A stretch of DNA of 64,000 nt from Acidovorax benzenivorans (GTDB taxonomy: Bacteria; Pseudomonadota; Gammaproteobacteria; Burkholderiales; Burkholderiaceae_C), in NCBI RefSeq assembly GCF_028680575.1, contig NZ_JAPCKI010000005.1, forward strand, positions 1-64,000. Direction: 5' to 3'. The position numbers were made by a program, and so were the translations under genes. The notes beneath the pieces are model-generated. The model made no database searches, was not told the origin of the DNA, and saw nothing but the letters and a program-made list of their open reading frames with translations. Shown here in pieces: positions 18,188 to 28,941 of this stretch (within the stretch, counting starts at the first letter, position 1; each line of letters starts with the position of its first letter).

Positions 18188-18556
18188 TCAGTTGCCGGGC
18201 AGGGCCGCGCTTTGCAGCTGCGCCAGCGTCACAAACTCCAGCGCGCGCGCATGGGTGCATTCCAGCACCACCGGTGGTGCCACGCCCGCCTCATAGGCTT
18301 CCTTCCAGCGCAAGGCGCACAGGCACCAGCGGTTGTTGGGCTTGAGGCCTGCAAACCGGTACTCGGGCCGGGGGGTGACGAGGTCGTTGCCCCGCGAGAG
18401 CGAGAAGTCCAGAAACGCCTGCGTCATGCGTGCACAGATCACGTGGGTGCCGTGGTCTTGCTCGTCGGAGTTGCAGCAGCCGTCGCGGTAGTAGCCGGTC
18501 AGCGGGTCGTAGGAGCAGGGCATCAGCAAGGTGCCCAGAACGTTCAGTGCAGTCAT
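18188..18556 (-). CDS. DUF2237 family protein
   Basis: 122-residue cytoplasmic protein of the DUF2237 family, recognised from NVLGTLLMPCSYDPLTGYYR, the paired cysteines DGCCNS, HVICARMTQAFL and NRWCLCALRW. Function unknown. Length is normal for the family. It stands alone between the CsgG-like and DUF421 genes on the same strand. Confidence 0.9.
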   Translation of the reverse strand: MTALNVLGTLLMPCSYDPLTGYYRDGCCNSDEQDHGTHVICARMTQAFLDFSLSRGNDLVTPRPEYRFAGLKPNNRWCLCALRWKEAYEAGVAPPVVLECTHARALEFVTLAQLQSAALPGN

Positions 18557-18628
18557 ATCGGGTCGCGTAAGTCGCGTGTGTTGTGAGGGGCGGTGAGAGG
18601 CAGATCGTTGAGGTGGACGCGCGACGGG

Positions 18629-19108
18629 TCAGCCGTCCTCGCCCCGGCGGCGCAGCACCACGGTGATCTGCCCGTTGGTCTCGATGGTGGCGCGTTCCAC
18701 CTCGTGCGCGTGCAGGCAGCCGCCCGCGCGCAGTGCAGCCTCCACATCGTCGCGGGTCAGCAGCTCCTTGCGCATCAGCGCCTGGTTCAGCTCGCCCTGG
18801 TGGATCAGCACCTGGGCCTTGCCGTCCACCCAGCGCCCGATGCGCGGGAAGTGAAACGCCAGCCGCGCCAGCGCCACATGCAGCAGGATCAGCGTGCTGG
18901 CCGAGATCAGTCCGCCCACCAGCGAGTTGTCGCCCGCGTTCATCGAGTTCTGCACCGCGTTCGACAGGATCAGCAGCAGGATCAGGTCAAACGGCTCGTA
19001 CTGCCCCGTCTGCCGCTTGCCCGACAGGCGCATGAACACCAGCAAGAACAGATACACCACCACGCCGCGCAGCACAAACTCCCACCACGGCACGCTCATT
19101 TGCCACAT
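18629..19108 (-). CDS. DUF421 (YetF-like) membrane protein
   Basis: 159-residue inner-membrane protein. Three transmembrane helices lie in the first 85 residues, including the family motif SGKRQTGQYEPFDLILLLIL. A soluble C-terminal DUF421 domain follows (KAQVLIHQGELN, TRDDVEAALRAGG). Start set at ATG 19108 with AGGAAC eight bases upstream; an ATG three codons later is the alternative. Function unknown. Confidence 0.9.
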   Translation of the reverse strand: MWQMSVPWWEFVLRGVVVYLFLLVFMRLSGKRQTGQYEPFDLILLLILSNAVQNSMNAGDNSLVGGLISASTLILLHVALARLAFHFPRIGRWVDGKAQVLIHQGELNQALMRKELLTRDDVEAALRAGGCLHAHEVERATIETNGQITVVLRRRGEDG

Positions 19109-19281
19109 TGCAAGGTTCCTTGTTGGATGCTTGGGTGGGGGCAGTCTACGGTCTGCGGCGTGCCCTTGATTCGCTGAGCGAAAATCACAGGCAGTCCCCC
19201 GCACGGTCCCGGCGCAGTACACCCTCACTGCAGTGGCCGCCGAGCGGGCACCCTCTGCTCCGCTACCGAAGGAACCGCCCC

Positions 19282-19980
19282 ATGCAACGCCGCCAATTCC
19301 ACCAAACCAGCCTCGTGGGGGCGCTGCTGTGCGCTACCGCACAACACGCCTGGGCCCTGTCGCTGGGCGACCTCACCAATGCCGACGCATCCAGCGGACT
19401 CAAGGCTGCGCTGAGCCAAGGCGCGCAGGCTGCGGTGTCGCTGCTGGGCCGCAATGATGGGTTTCTGGGCAACCCCAAGGTGCGCATCGGCCTGCCGGGC
19501 TACCTGGACGACGCCGCCAAGGTGATGAAGTCGCTGGGCCAGGGCAAGCGCATCGATGAGCTGGTGGCGTCCATCAACCGCGCCGCCGAAGCGGCCGTAC
19601 CCATGGGCAAAGACCTGCTGGTGGGCGCGGTGCAGAACATGACAGTGACCGATGCCAAGAACATCCTCACCGGTGGCGACAACTCGGTGACCACCTTTTT
19701 TGCCGACAAGACCCGCACGCCGCTGGGCCAGCGCTTTCTGCCAGTGGTGAACGAGGCCACGGAGAAGGTCGGCCTCACCCAGAAGTACAACGCCTTCGCG
19801 GGCAAGGCCGCGAGTTTTGGGCTGCTCAAGGCCGAAGACGCCAACCTGGCGCAGTACGTGACCGGCAAGACGCTGGACGGCCTGTACCTCATGATCGGCG
19901 AGGAAGAGCGCCGCATCCGCCAGGACCCGGCCGCTGCGGGCAGCGCCATCGCGCGCAAGGTGTTTGGCTCCTTGCGCTGA
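19282..19980 (+). CDS. DUF4197 family exported protein
   Basis: 232-residue protein with a signal peptide (residues 1-25, AQHAWA). The body matches DUF4197: [44 protein letters not shown] and [14 protein letters not shown]. Mostly helical and probably periplasmic. Function unknown. The ATG after AAGGAACC is the obvious start. It is divergent from the DUF421 gene. Confidence 0.9.
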   Translation: MQRRQFHQTSLVGALLCATAQHAWALSLGDLTNADASSGLKAALSQGAQAAVSLLGRNDGFLGNPKVRIGLPGYLDDAAKVMKSLGQGKRIDELVASINRAAEAAVPMGKDLLVGAVQNMTVTDAKNILTGGDNSVTTFFADKTRTPLGQRFLPVVNEATEKVGLTQKYNAFAGKAASFGLLKAEDANLAQYVTGKTLDGLYLMIGEEERRIRQDPAAAGSAIARKVFGSLR

Positions 19981-19993
19981 GACGGACGCCACG

Positions 19994-20488
19994 ATGCCCC
20001 TGCCATTGCCCACCGACCCCTGCCCCTGCGGGCGCCTGGCGCCCGCAGGCCCGGGCGGCAGCAAGGGCAAAGGAGCAGCGCACTTGCCTTTTGCCCGCTG
20101 CTGCGGCCGCTACCTCCCTGCCCCGGAAGCCGACGGACTCGCTGCCCCCGATGCAGAAAGCCTCATGCGGTCGCGCTACACCGCCTTTGTGTGCGAGCGG
20201 GCCGACTACCTGCAGGCCACCTGGCATGCCAGCACGCGCCCGGCGACGCTGGATTTTGAGACCGGTGCCAAATGGCTGGGCCTGGATGTGCGCCGTCACA
20301 GCACCTCGGATGCCGACCACGCCGTGGTCGAGTTTGTGGCCCGCTACCGCGTCGGTGGGCGCGCCGTGCGCCTGCACGAGACCAGCCGCTTTGTGCGCGA
20401 GGGTGGGCGGTGGTTTTACGTCGATGGAGATCAACATGGCTGCGATACAAGCCAAAACCGCTCCATGCGCCGGAAGAATATGCCTTGA
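19994..20488 (+). CDS. ychJ: YchJ family (UPF0225) protein
   Basis: 164-residue protein of the YchJ/UPF0225 family. An N-terminal SEC-C-like zinc motif ([13 protein letters not shown]) is followed by a NTF2-like domain ([20 protein letters not shown]). Starts 13 bases after the DUF4197 stop. The final 16 or so residues (from CDTSQNRS) are encoded by repeat copy C and therefore do not belong to the ancestral protein. Function unknown; zinc binding is likely. Confidence 0.87.
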   Translation: MPLPLPTDPCPCGRLAPAGPGGSKGKGAAHLPFARCCGRYLPAPEADGLAAPDAESLMRSRYTAFVCERADYLQATWHASTRPATLDFETGAKWLGLDVRRHSTSDADHAVVEFVARYRVGGRAVRLHETSRFVREGGRWFYVDGDQHGCDTSQNRSMRRKNMP

Positions 20489-20510
20489 TAGCTATGAAAT
20501 TTGAAGCAAT
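20446..20510 (-). repeat. Dispersed double-hairpin repeat, copy C (reverse orientation)
   Basis: Read on the minus strand it begins ATTGCTTCAAATTTCATAGC and ends with GGCTTGTA, with the GGCGCATGGAGCGG block in between. It spans the end of ychJ and the first six codons of the HAD hydrolase gene, including its start codon. Confidence 0.75.
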
Positions 20511-21147
20511 CCTGTTTGACTGCGACGGTGTGCTGGTGGACAGCGAGCCCATCACCAATGGCGTGCTGCGCGGCATGCTGGCCGAGGCCGGCTGGGCGCT
20601 GACGCCCGAAGAGTGCATGCGCATCTTCATCGGCAAGATGGTGCGCAGCGAGGCCGCCCGCATCGAACACCACACCGGCCGCCCACTGACCGACGCGTGG
20701 ATGGCCGACTTCTACGCGCGCCGCAATGCCGCGCTGGAGTCGCAGCTCACGGCTATCGAACACATCCACGGGGCTGTCGAGCGTGTGCACGCCCACCACG
20801 GCGGGCGCATTGCCTGTGCCTCGGGGGCCGACCGTTTCAAGGTCGAGATGCAGCTGGCCAAGGTGGGCCTGGCGCCGTACTTTGCGGGCCGCATCTTTAG
20901 CGGCCACGAGATGCCCGCCACCAAGCCCGCACCCGACGTGTACCTGGCCGCCGCCGCAGCGCTGCAGGCCGCGCCCACCCGCTGTGCGGTGGTCGAAGAC
21001 ACCGTGACCGGGGTGACCGCTGGTGTGGCCGCCGGAGCCACGGTGTTTGCCTACGCCCCGCTGGACGATGGCGCCGCGCTGCGGGCCGCCGGGGCGCAGC
21101 ATGTGTTTCGCAGCATGGCTGAGTTGCCTGCGCTGCTGGGCTGCTGA
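20494..21147 (+). CDS. HAD-superfamily hydrolase (beta-phosphoglucomutase/phosphatase type)
   Basis: 217-residue haloacid dehalogenase-family phosphatase. Motif I is FDCDGVLVDSEP (nucleophile Asp9, acid Asp11), motif II lies in IACASGADR and motif III/IV in KPAPDVY..VVEDTVTG. A helical cap at about residues 15-80 places it with phosphoglycolate phosphatase and sugar-phosphate phosphatases. The substrate is unknown. The start codon and first residues (MKFEAI) lie within repeat copy C, five bases after ychJ. Confidence 0.92.
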   Translation: MKFEAILFDCDGVLVDSEPITNGVLRGMLAEAGWALTPEECMRIFIGKMVRSEAARIEHHTGRPLTDAWMADFYARRNAALESQLTAIEHIHGAVERVHAHHGGRIACASGADRFKVEMQLAKVGLAPYFAGRIFSGHEMPATKPAPDVYLAAAAALQAAPTRCAVVEDTVTGVTAGVAAGATVFAYAPLDDGAALRAAGAQHVFRSMAELPALLGC

Positions 21148-21158
21148 GCGCGTTGCGC

Positions 21159-21202
21159 TAGAACGTGTTTGCGATTCCTGCGAGATCGCAGACAGGCTTT
21201 TA
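21159..21202. repeat. Imperfect palindrome between convergent genes
   Basis: GTTTGCGAT and ATCGCAGAC form a 9-bp stem with one mismatch around TCCTGCGAG, extended by partial symmetry on both sides. The core GATCTCGCAG recurs around 50715-50750. It lies between the convergent HAD and GST genes and could end both transcripts; no T-run is present. Confidence 0.5.
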
Positions 21203-21210
21203 GGGCCGCT

Positions 21211-21879
21211 TCATGGCTGCGTATCGGGCGCGGGTGTGGTGGGCACGCCCTGTTCTTCAGCCGCTTGCACCTGCACTGCCATGGCCCGCTGGTAGCCGGG
21301 CCGCTGCTGCAGCCGCTGCCAATAGGCCTGTGTGGCGGGGCCAAACTGCTCCACCAGTCCCAGGTGTTGCGCCAGCAGCAGCGCGTAGCCCACCGCCACA
21401 TCGGCCGCCGTGAAGCGGCCTGCGCACAGATAGTCGTTGTGCGCCACCGCAGCCTCCACCGCCCGCAGCCGCGCCAGAAACCAGCGCGTGTAGTCCTGCA
21501 CCACCTGCGGTTGCAGCCGCTCCGAGGATTCAAAACGCCCGTAGCGCAGCACCAGCGTCTGCGGAAACGTCAGCGTCGCATCGCTCATGTGCAGCCAGTT
21601 CAGATAAGCACCATAGGCCGGGTGTGTGGTCGCTACATCCAGCCCCGCGTCAGGGTGCGTGGTGGCCAGGTACTGGCACATGGCGGCCGATTCGGTCATG
21701 CGCACATCACCCTGCACCAGCAGCGGCACCGTGCCCAGCGGGTTCTCTTCCAGAAACCACCGGGCCTTGGCGCGGGGCGGGAAGGGCAGCATGTGGAGTT
21801 GGTAGGGCAGTTGCAGCTCTTCGAGCATCCACAGGGGGCGGAAGGAGCGGGCGCTGATGCAGTGGTGGAGGTGGAGCAT
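21211..21879 (-). CDS. Glutathione S-transferase family protein
   Basis: 222-residue cytosolic GST. The N-terminal thioredoxin-like domain includes CISARSFRPLWMLEE, the cis-proline loop NPLGTVPLL and the glutathione-contact MTESAAM. The helical C-terminal domain carries the N-capping segment FTAADVAVGYAL. The Ser in the first motif suggests a beta/theta-like or bacterial-specific class. Substrate unknown. Confidence 0.92.
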   Translation of the reverse strand: MLHLHHCISARSFRPLWMLEELQLPYQLHMLPFPPRAKARWFLEENPLGTVPLLVQGDVRMTESAAMCQYLATTHPDAGLDVATTHPAYGAYLNWLHMSDATLTFPQTLVLRYGRFESSERLQPQVVQDYTRWFLARLRAVEAAVAHNDYLCAGRFTAADVAVGYALLLAQHLGLVEQFGPATQAYWQRLQQRPGYQRAMAVQVQAAEEQGVPTTPAPDTQP

Positions 21880-22011
21880 GGGGGCTGGCGGCGATAGGGC
21901 GGGCGGTGGCGGGAGCGTGGGCCAGTGTAGTGGCGGCTGGCTACGGGCGGCCCCGCTGTGACGGCCATGCAGGGTGCAGATCGCGCCACCGGGCCATCCG
22001 CCATCACGCCA

Positions 22012-23124
22012 TCAGGCTTGGCCGGCCTGGCGCCGGAACTCCGCAGGCGATTGTCCCGTCCACCCCCTAAACGCACGAATAAAACTCTTCTCGTTCTCAA
22101 ACCCCGCCGCCTCGGCCACCTGTTTGATGGGCCGTTGCGTGCGGTGCAGCAGCTCCACCGCGCGGGTGCGGCGCACCTCGTCTTTCAGGCCCTGCAGGGT
22201 GGCGCCTTCTTCCTTCAGTTGCCGGTGCAGCGTGCGCGGCGACACATGCAGCAACGTGGCCAGCGATTCGGCGCTGTGTTGGGGCAGGGCATGGGCGGGC
22301 TGGCCCGGCAGGGGGGCGGCCAGCAATTGGCGCACGCGCTGCACCAGCAGGCGGTCGCGGCGGTAGTGCAGCACCGTAAGCGGCAGGGCGTGCTGCAGCA
22401 TCTGGCGCAGGGCCTGTTCGTCGCGGCGCAGGGGCAGGTGCAGGTAGCGGGCGTCAAAGTGGATGGCGGTGCGTGGCGCGTGGAAGGTGACGGGGCCACG
22501 GAACAGCACGGCATAGGCATCGGCGTGCGGCGGCGCGTCAAACGCAAATTCGGCAGCGATGAGGGGGATGCGCGAGTCCACCAGCCAGCACGCCAGCCCG
22601 TGCGCATTGCGCAGCACCGACACCAGGCAGAACTCGCGCAGCGCGCCCAAGTCGCGCGCCTCGGTGATCGCCAGTGTGGCGGTGTCGCTTACGGTGGTGA
22701 GGTGCAGTGCAATGTCATCCGCCAGCAGACCATGGTGGCGGCACCAGCGGGCCAGGGCCACCTGCAGCGTGGGCGAGCTGATGGATGCGCGCGCCAGCAT
22801 GCCGTAGCTGCCCCAGGGCAGGCGGCGGCTGAACCAGCCCAGGGCTTCGTCGTCCAGCTCCTGCATGGCGGCGTCGGAGATCTGCTCCATCTGCCAGGCG
22901 GTGATGTGGGCGCGGTCGTCGTGCAGCAGCTGCGGCGCAATCTGTGCCTGGGTCAGGGCACGTTCGGGGCTCAGGCCGCGTCGCTCGTAGGCCAAAACAA
23001 TGGCGCGCACAAAGGCGATGGGCGTAGCGGCGGGGGCTGCGGCGGGCGGGGGCAAGCGATTGGCAGGTGGGGTGGGCGGTGTCACGCCGCAGAGTGTGCC
23101 AGCCGTGGCACGATTTGCAACCAT
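22012..23124 (-). CDS. AraC-family transcriptional regulator
   Basis: 370-residue regulator with an N-terminal AraC_binding-like domain of the OruR/ArgR group ([29 protein letters not shown]) and a C-terminal double helix-turn-helix (about 280-365: [40 protein letters not shown]). It is divergent from the acyl-CoA synthetase gene with a 97-bp shared control region, so it probably controls that gene. Start chosen at MVANRATAG. Confidence 0.9.
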   Translation of the reverse strand: MVANRATAGTLCGVTPPTPPANRLPPPAAAPAATPIAFVRAIVLAYERRGLSPERALTQAQIAPQLLHDDRAHITAWQMEQISDAAMQELDDEALGWFSRRLPWGSYGMLARASISSPTLQVALARWCRHHGLLADDIALHLTTVSDTATLAITEARDLGALREFCLVSVLRNAHGLACWLVDSRIPLIAAEFAFDAPPHADAYAVLFRGPVTFHAPRTAIHFDARYLHLPLRRDEQALRQMLQHALPLTVLHYRRDRLLVQRVRQLLAAPLPGQPAHALPQHSAESLATLLHVSPRTLHRQLKEEGATLQGLKDEVRRTRAVELLHRTQRPIKQVAEAAGFENEKSFIRAFRGWTGQSPAEFRRQAGQA

Positions 23125-23221
23125 TGTGTCCACCCGTCGGGTGTTCGGGCTTCTATGCTTACGGATCGCCGCCCGCAGACTACCCATGGCGCAGGGCTGG
23201 ATGACAGAGGAGACAAACCCC

Positions 23222-24952
23222 GTGACGAGTGCAACCGCAACGAACCCCGCACCGCTGGTGGACAGCTACGCCCGTGGCGCCATCGATGTTCCCCTGATCG
23301 AGCAGACCATCGGCACCTTTTTTGCCGACATGGTGGCCCGCCAGCCCGACCGCGAGGCGCTGGTCAGCGGCCACCAAGGCCGCCGCTACACCTACGCGCA
23401 ACTGCAGACCGAGGCGCACCGCCTGGCCAGCGCGCTGCTGGGCATGGGGCTCGCGCCCGGCGACCGCGTGGGCATCTGGTCGCACAACAACGCCGAATGG
23501 GTGCTGATGCAGCTGGCCACCGCGCAGGTGGGCCTGGTGCTGGTCAACATCAACCCGGCCTACCGCACGTCTGAGGTGGAATACGCGCTGAACAAGGTGG
23601 GCTGCAAGCTGCTGGTGACCATGGCGCGCTTCAAGACCAGCGACTACCTGGGCATGCTGCGCGAGCTGGCGCCCGAATGGCATCACCAGCAGCCGGGCCA
23701 GTTGGGCTCCGTGAAGCTGCCCCACCTGAACACGGTGGTGTGGATCGATGAGGCGGGGCAGGGCGCCGACGAGCCCGGCCTGATGCGCTTTACCGACCTG
23801 CTGGCACGCGGCAACGCAGCCGACTCGCGCCTGGCACCCACCGCAGCGACGCTGAAGGCCACCGACCCCATCAACATCCAGTTCACCAGCGGCACCACGG
23901 GTTTCCCCAAGGGCGCCACGCTCACGCACCGCAACATCCTCAACAACGGCTTCTTCATCGGCGAGTGCATGAAGCTCACGCCCGAAGACCGCCTGTGCAT
24001 CCCCGTGCCGCTGTACCACTGCTTTGGCATGGTGCTGGGCAACCTGGCGTGCCTGACGCACGGCTCCACCATCGTCTACCCCAACGATGGCTTCGACCCG
24101 CTGACCGTGCTGCAAACGGTGCAGGACGAGCGCTGCACCGGGCTGCATGGCGTGCCCACCATGTTCATTGCCGAGCTTCAGCATCCGCGTTTTGCCGAGT
24201 TCAACCTCAGCACCCTGCGCACCGGCATCATGGCGGGCTCACCCTGCCCCACCGAGGTGATGAAGCGCGTGGTGGAGCAGATGAACCTGCGCGAGATCAC
24301 CATTGCCTACGGCATGACCGAGACCAGCCCCGTGAGCTGCCAGAGCAGCACCGACACGCCGCTGGACAAACGCGTATCGACCGTGGGCCAGGTGCAGCCG
24401 CACCTGGAGATCCAGATCGTGGACCCCGACACCGGCGCTGTGGTGCCCCGTGGCGAGCGCGGCGAGTTCTGCACCAAGGGTTATTCGGTGATGCACGGCT
24501 ACTGGGGCGACGAAGCCAAGACCCGCGAGGCGATTGACGAAGGCGGCTGGATGCACACCGGCGACCTGGCCACCATGGACGCCGAGGGCTACGTGAACAT
24601 CGTCGGCCGCATCAAAGACATGGTGATCCGTGGCGGCGAGAACATCTACCCGCGCGAGATCGAAGAATTCTTGTATCGCCATCCCCAGGTGCAGGACGTG
24701 CAGGTGGTGGGCGTGCCCGATGCCAAGTACGGCGAGGAGCTGTGCGCCTGGATCATCGCCAAGCCGGGCACAAAGCCCACCGAAGACGACATCCGTGCCT
24801 TCTGCAAGGGCCAGATCGCGCACTACAAGGTGCCGCGCTACATCCGCTTTGTCACCAGCTTTCCGATGACGGTGACGGGCAAGATCCAGAAGTTCAAGAT
24901 CCGCGACGAGATGAAGGATCAGCTCGGTTTGGTCGAAGCCAAGACCGCGTGA
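23222..24952 (+). CDS. AMP-forming acyl-CoA synthetase
   Basis: 576-residue adenylate-forming ligase that activates a carboxylic acid to its CoA thioester with ATP. The phosphate loop is [14 protein letters not shown], followed by [20 protein letters not shown] and the catalytic-lysine region GKIQKFKIR. It belongs to the medium/long-chain acyl-CoA synthetase (FadD3/AtuH-like) group. The GTG start is supported by GAGGAGACAAACCCC just before it, the same 15 bases that precede liuA. It sits 22 bases upstream of liuB, so it may activate an acid feeding the liu pathway (inference). Confidence 0.92.
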   Translation: MTSATATNPAPLVDSYARGAIDVPLIEQTIGTFFADMVARQPDREALVSGHQGRRYTYAQLQTEAHRLASALLGMGLAPGDRVGIWSHNNAEWVLMQLATAQVGLVLVNINPAYRTSEVEYALNKVGCKLLVTMARFKTSDYLGMLRELAPEWHHQQPGQLGSVKLPHLNTVVWIDEAGQGADEPGLMRFTDLLARGNAADSRLAPTAATLKATDPINIQFTSGTTGFPKGATLTHRNILNNGFFIGECMKLTPEDRLCIPVPLYHCFGMVLGNLACLTHGSTIVYPNDGFDPLTVLQTVQDERCTGLHGVPTMFIAELQHPRFAEFNLSTLRTGIMAGSPCPTEVMKRVVEQMNLREITIAYGMTETSPVSCQSSTDTPLDKRVSTVGQVQPHLEIQIVDPDTGAVVPRGERGEFCTKGYSVMHGYWGDEAKTREAIDEGGWMHTGDLATMDAEGYVNIVGRIKDMVIRGGENIYPREIEEFLYRHPQVQDVQVVGVPDAKYGEELCAWIIAKPGTKPTEDDIRAFCKGQIAHYKVPRYIRFVTSFPMTVTGKIQKFKIRDEMKDQLGLVEAKTA

Positions 24953-24974
24953 AACACACAAGAAGCAACACAGC

Positions 24975-26582
<1,608 letters not shown>

Positions 26583-26599
26583 CCGTGCCGGGAGCCGCC

Positions 26600-27109
26600 A
26601 TGGACGCCGTCGCCCACTTCGCCCAGCTCGCACGCTACAACGTGTGGGCCACCGCGCGCCTGCTCGAAGCCGTGCGGACGCTGCCTGAAGAGGCCTACCG
26701 GCGCGATGTGGGCCTGTTCTTCAAAAGCATCCATGGCACGCTCAACCACCTGCTGGTGGGCGAGCACCATCTGTGGTTTGTGCGGTTTGCCGAAGGCACC
26801 TCGCCCCATGTGGCGCTGGACGCCGAGCTGGAGACCGACCGTGCGCGGCTCGATGCCCGCCTGCGTGAAGGGGCCGCCCGCTGGGCACCGCTGATTGCTT
26901 CGTTCGCTCCAGGTCGCTGGGGCGGCACGCTGGACTACACCACCATGCGCGGCACGGCGGCATCGCTGCCGTTCGCGGCCACGCTGGCGCATGTGTTCAA
27001 CCACGGCACGCACCACCGGGGCCAGATCACCGCCGCATTGACCGCCCTGGGCCAGCCCAGCCCCGAGCTGGACCTTGTCTACTTCCTGCAAAACCCGTCC
27101 ACGCCATGA
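26600..27109 (+). CDS. DinB-family protein
   Basis: 169-residue four-helix-bundle protein of the DinB/YfiT-like superfamily. The metal-site histidines are probably in IHGTLNHLLVGEH and HVFNHGTHHRGQI. Family members are metal-dependent transferases or are induced by stress; the role here is unknown. It starts 17 bases after liuB and overlaps liuC by four bases (ATGA), so it is translated as part of the liu operon. Confidence 0.9.
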   Translation: MDAVAHFAQLARYNVWATARLLEAVRTLPEEAYRRDVGLFFKSIHGTLNHLLVGEHHLWFVRFAEGTSPHVALDAELETDRARLDARLREGAARWAPLIASFAPGRWGGTLDYTTMRGTAASLPFAATLAHVFNHGTHHRGQITAALTALGQPSPELDLVYFLQNPSTP

Positions 27110-27888
27110 GCCAGAACCTGTCCATCACCCAAACCGGCGCCGTGGCGCGCATCACGCTCACGCAGCCCGAGATCCGCAACGCCTTCAGCGACGAGGTCAT
27201 TGCCGAGATCACCGCTGCTTTTACCGACGTGGGCGGGCGTGCCGATGTGCGAGCCGTGGTGCTGGCGGCGGAAGGCCCTGCCTTTTGTGCAGGCGCCAAC
27301 CTTAACTGGATGCGCCGCATGGCCGACTACACGCAGGGCGAAAACATCGCCGACGCGGGCAAGCTGGCCGAGATGCTGCGCGTGATCTATGAATGCCCCA
27401 AGCCCACGGTGGCACGCGTGCAGGGCGATGTGTACGCGGGTGGCATGGGCCTGGTGGCCGCGTGCGACATGGCCGTGGCGGTGGACACGGCGGGCTTTTG
27501 CCTCAGCGAAGTGAAGCTGGGCCTCATCCCCGCCACCATCAGTCCCTATGTGATCCGCGCCATGGGCGCACGCGCTGCGCACCGCTACTTCCTCACGGCC
27601 GAGCGTTTTGGCGCGGCCGAAGCCTTGCGCCTTGGTTTTGTGCACGAGGTCGTGGTCGCTGACCAGCTCGACGCCAAGGTGGAAGAGTTGCTCAAGGCCC
27701 TGACCAGCGCCAGCCCCAATGCCGTGCGCGCGTGCAAGAAACTGGTGATGGATGTGGCAGAGCGCGAGATCAACGCAGGCTTGATCGCCGCCACGGTGCA
27801 GGGCATTGCCGACATCCGTGCCAGCGACGAGGGCAAGGAAGGCGTGCAGTCGTTCTTGAACAAACGCAAACCCGCCTGGCTGGTATGA
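27106..27888 (+). CDS. liuC: Methylglutaconyl-CoA hydratase (enoyl-CoA hydratase family)
   Basis: 260-residue crotonase-fold enzyme that hydrates 3-methylglutaconyl-CoA to HMG-CoA. The oxyanion-hole segments are AFCAGANLNWM and VYAGGMGLVAACD, and the SEVKLGLIPATISPYV stretch is typical of AUH/LiuC-type hydratases. It overlaps the DinB gene by four bases. Position between liuB and liuD supports the substrate assignment. Confidence 0.93.
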   Translation: MSQNLSITQTGAVARITLTQPEIRNAFSDEVIAEITAAFTDVGGRADVRAVVLAAEGPAFCAGANLNWMRRMADYTQGENIADAGKLAEMLRVIYECPKPTVARVQGDVYAGGMGLVAACDMAVAVDTAGFCLSEVKLGLIPATISPYVIRAMGARAAHRYFLTAERFGAAEALRLGFVHEVVVADQLDAKVEELLKALTSASPNAVRACKKLVMDVAEREINAGLIAATVQGIADIRASDEGKEGVQSFLNKRKPAWLV

Positions 27889-27890
27889 AA

Positions 27891-28003
27891 CACCCCCTGA
27901 GTCGCTGCGCGCCTTCCCCCTCTCTCGCTTCGCGGGAGGGGGGCGATGCCCTCGCTGCGGGGCGGCGCGGCCGGCGTAGGCCCTTGCTCGGTATCCCTGG
28001 CAT
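27891..28003. repeat. GC-rich dispersed repeat after liuC
   Basis: The block runs from ACACCCCCTGAGTCGCTGCG through a CCCCCTC..GAGGGGG hairpin to CCCTTGCTCGG. I recall near-identical blocks between many genes in Acidovorax and relatives; that memory was not checked. No gene is visible here. It fills most of the 171-bp gap between liuC and the DUF4126 gene. Confidence 0.6.
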
Positions 28004-28059
28004 GAAGCCATGGCGGTCTCGCACGCCTGAGGCAAGGCTGGACACGGTGGAGGACTGAC

Positions 28060-28779
28060 ATGGACACCCTCTGGTTCAACATCGTGCAGTGGCTCCATAC
28101 GCTGGGGCTGCATGTGGATGGCGGCACCGCGCGCGCTGTGGGCGATGCCGCAGCTACCGTGACAGCAAGGCTCGACATGCCCAGCCTGCTGGCTTTGGCC
28201 GCCGCACTGGGCTGGGCCAGCGGGTTCCGGCTGTACGCCGTGGTGTTTCTCGTCGGGATGATGGGCGTATTGGGCTGGATGCCTCTGCCGTCCGGCCTGG
28301 CCATGTTGCAGCACCCTCTGGTGCTGATGGTCAGCGGCTTCATGCTGATGGTGGAATTTTTTGCCGACAAGGTGCCTTGGGTGGACAGCGCCTGGGACGC
28401 CGTGCACGCTTTCATCCGCGTGCCTGCAGGCGCGGCCCTGGCGTATGGCGTGTTCGGTGCCGACAACGCCACGATGGCTGTGGTGGCGGGGCTGCTGGGC
28501 GGCTCCCTCTCGGCCACGGCGCTGGCCACCAAGATGACCACGCGGGCCGCAGTCAACACCTCACCCGAGCCGTTTTCCAACTGGGGCCTGTCGTTCTTTG
28601 AAGACGGGCTGGTGGTCGCCGTGGTGTGGCTGGCCACGCAGCACCCGGTGGCATTTGGTATTGCGCTGGTCGTGATGGTGGTTGTGTCGGTGCTGCTGCT
28701 GGTGGTGCTGTTCAAGTTTCTGCGCGCCGTGGTGCGGCGCTTGTCCTCTTTCTTTTCTGGTTCTGCCAAGGTGGCTTAA
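28060..28779 (+). CDS. DUF4126 family membrane protein
   Basis: 239-residue integral membrane protein with about six hydrophobic segments. DUF4126 is recognised from GWASGFRLYAVVFLVGMMG, FFADKVPWVDSAWDAVH and TKMTTRAAVNTSPEPFSNW. A basic tail faces the cytoplasm. Function unknown. It lies between liuC and liuD on the same strand, but the family is not specific to leucine catabolism. Confidence 0.9.
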   Translation: MDTLWFNIVQWLHTLGLHVDGGTARAVGDAAATVTARLDMPSLLALAAALGWASGFRLYAVVFLVGMMGVLGWMPLPSGLAMLQHPLVLMVSGFMLMVEFFADKVPWVDSAWDAVHAFIRVPAGAALAYGVFGADNATMAVVAGLLGGSLSATALATKMTTRAAVNTSPEPFSNWGLSFFEDGLVVAVVWLATQHPVAFGIALVVMVVVSVLLLVVLFKFLRAVVRRLSSFFSGSAKVA

Positions 28780-28781
28780 AC

Positions 28782-28904
28782 ATGTTCAACAAGATCCTTA
28801 TTGCAAACCGTGGCGAAAACAGCCGCGCAGCGGATGTTTCTACAAATTGCTTGGCACGCGTAGCGTGCGCAGGCGATCTCGCCGCAGGAGGGCGCCATGT
28901 TTAA
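28782..28904 (+). other. 40-codon decoy frame copying the liuD N-terminus
   Basis: An open frame starts MFNKILIANRGE, nearly the same as the true LiuD start MFKKILIANRGE, then diverges (NSRAADVS...) and stops at 28904, eight bases into liuD. It is either the remnant of a partial duplication of the liuD 5' end or a leader frame whose translation is coupled to liuD. No clear ribosome binding site precedes it. Confidence 0.6.
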
Positions 28905-28941
28905 AAAAATCCTGATTGCGAATCGCGGCGAGATCGCCTGC
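28869..28941 (+). promoter_or_regulatory. Perfect inverted repeat around liuD start codon
   Basis: GCAGGCGATCTCGCCGC (28869-28885) is the exact reverse complement of 28925-28941, which codes for LiuD residues 10-15. The 39-base loop carries the ribosome binding site AGGAGGG and the ATG. A second small hairpin (GCACGC GTA GCGTGC, 28853-28867) lies just upstream. The structure could control access to the start. Confidence 0.6.
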
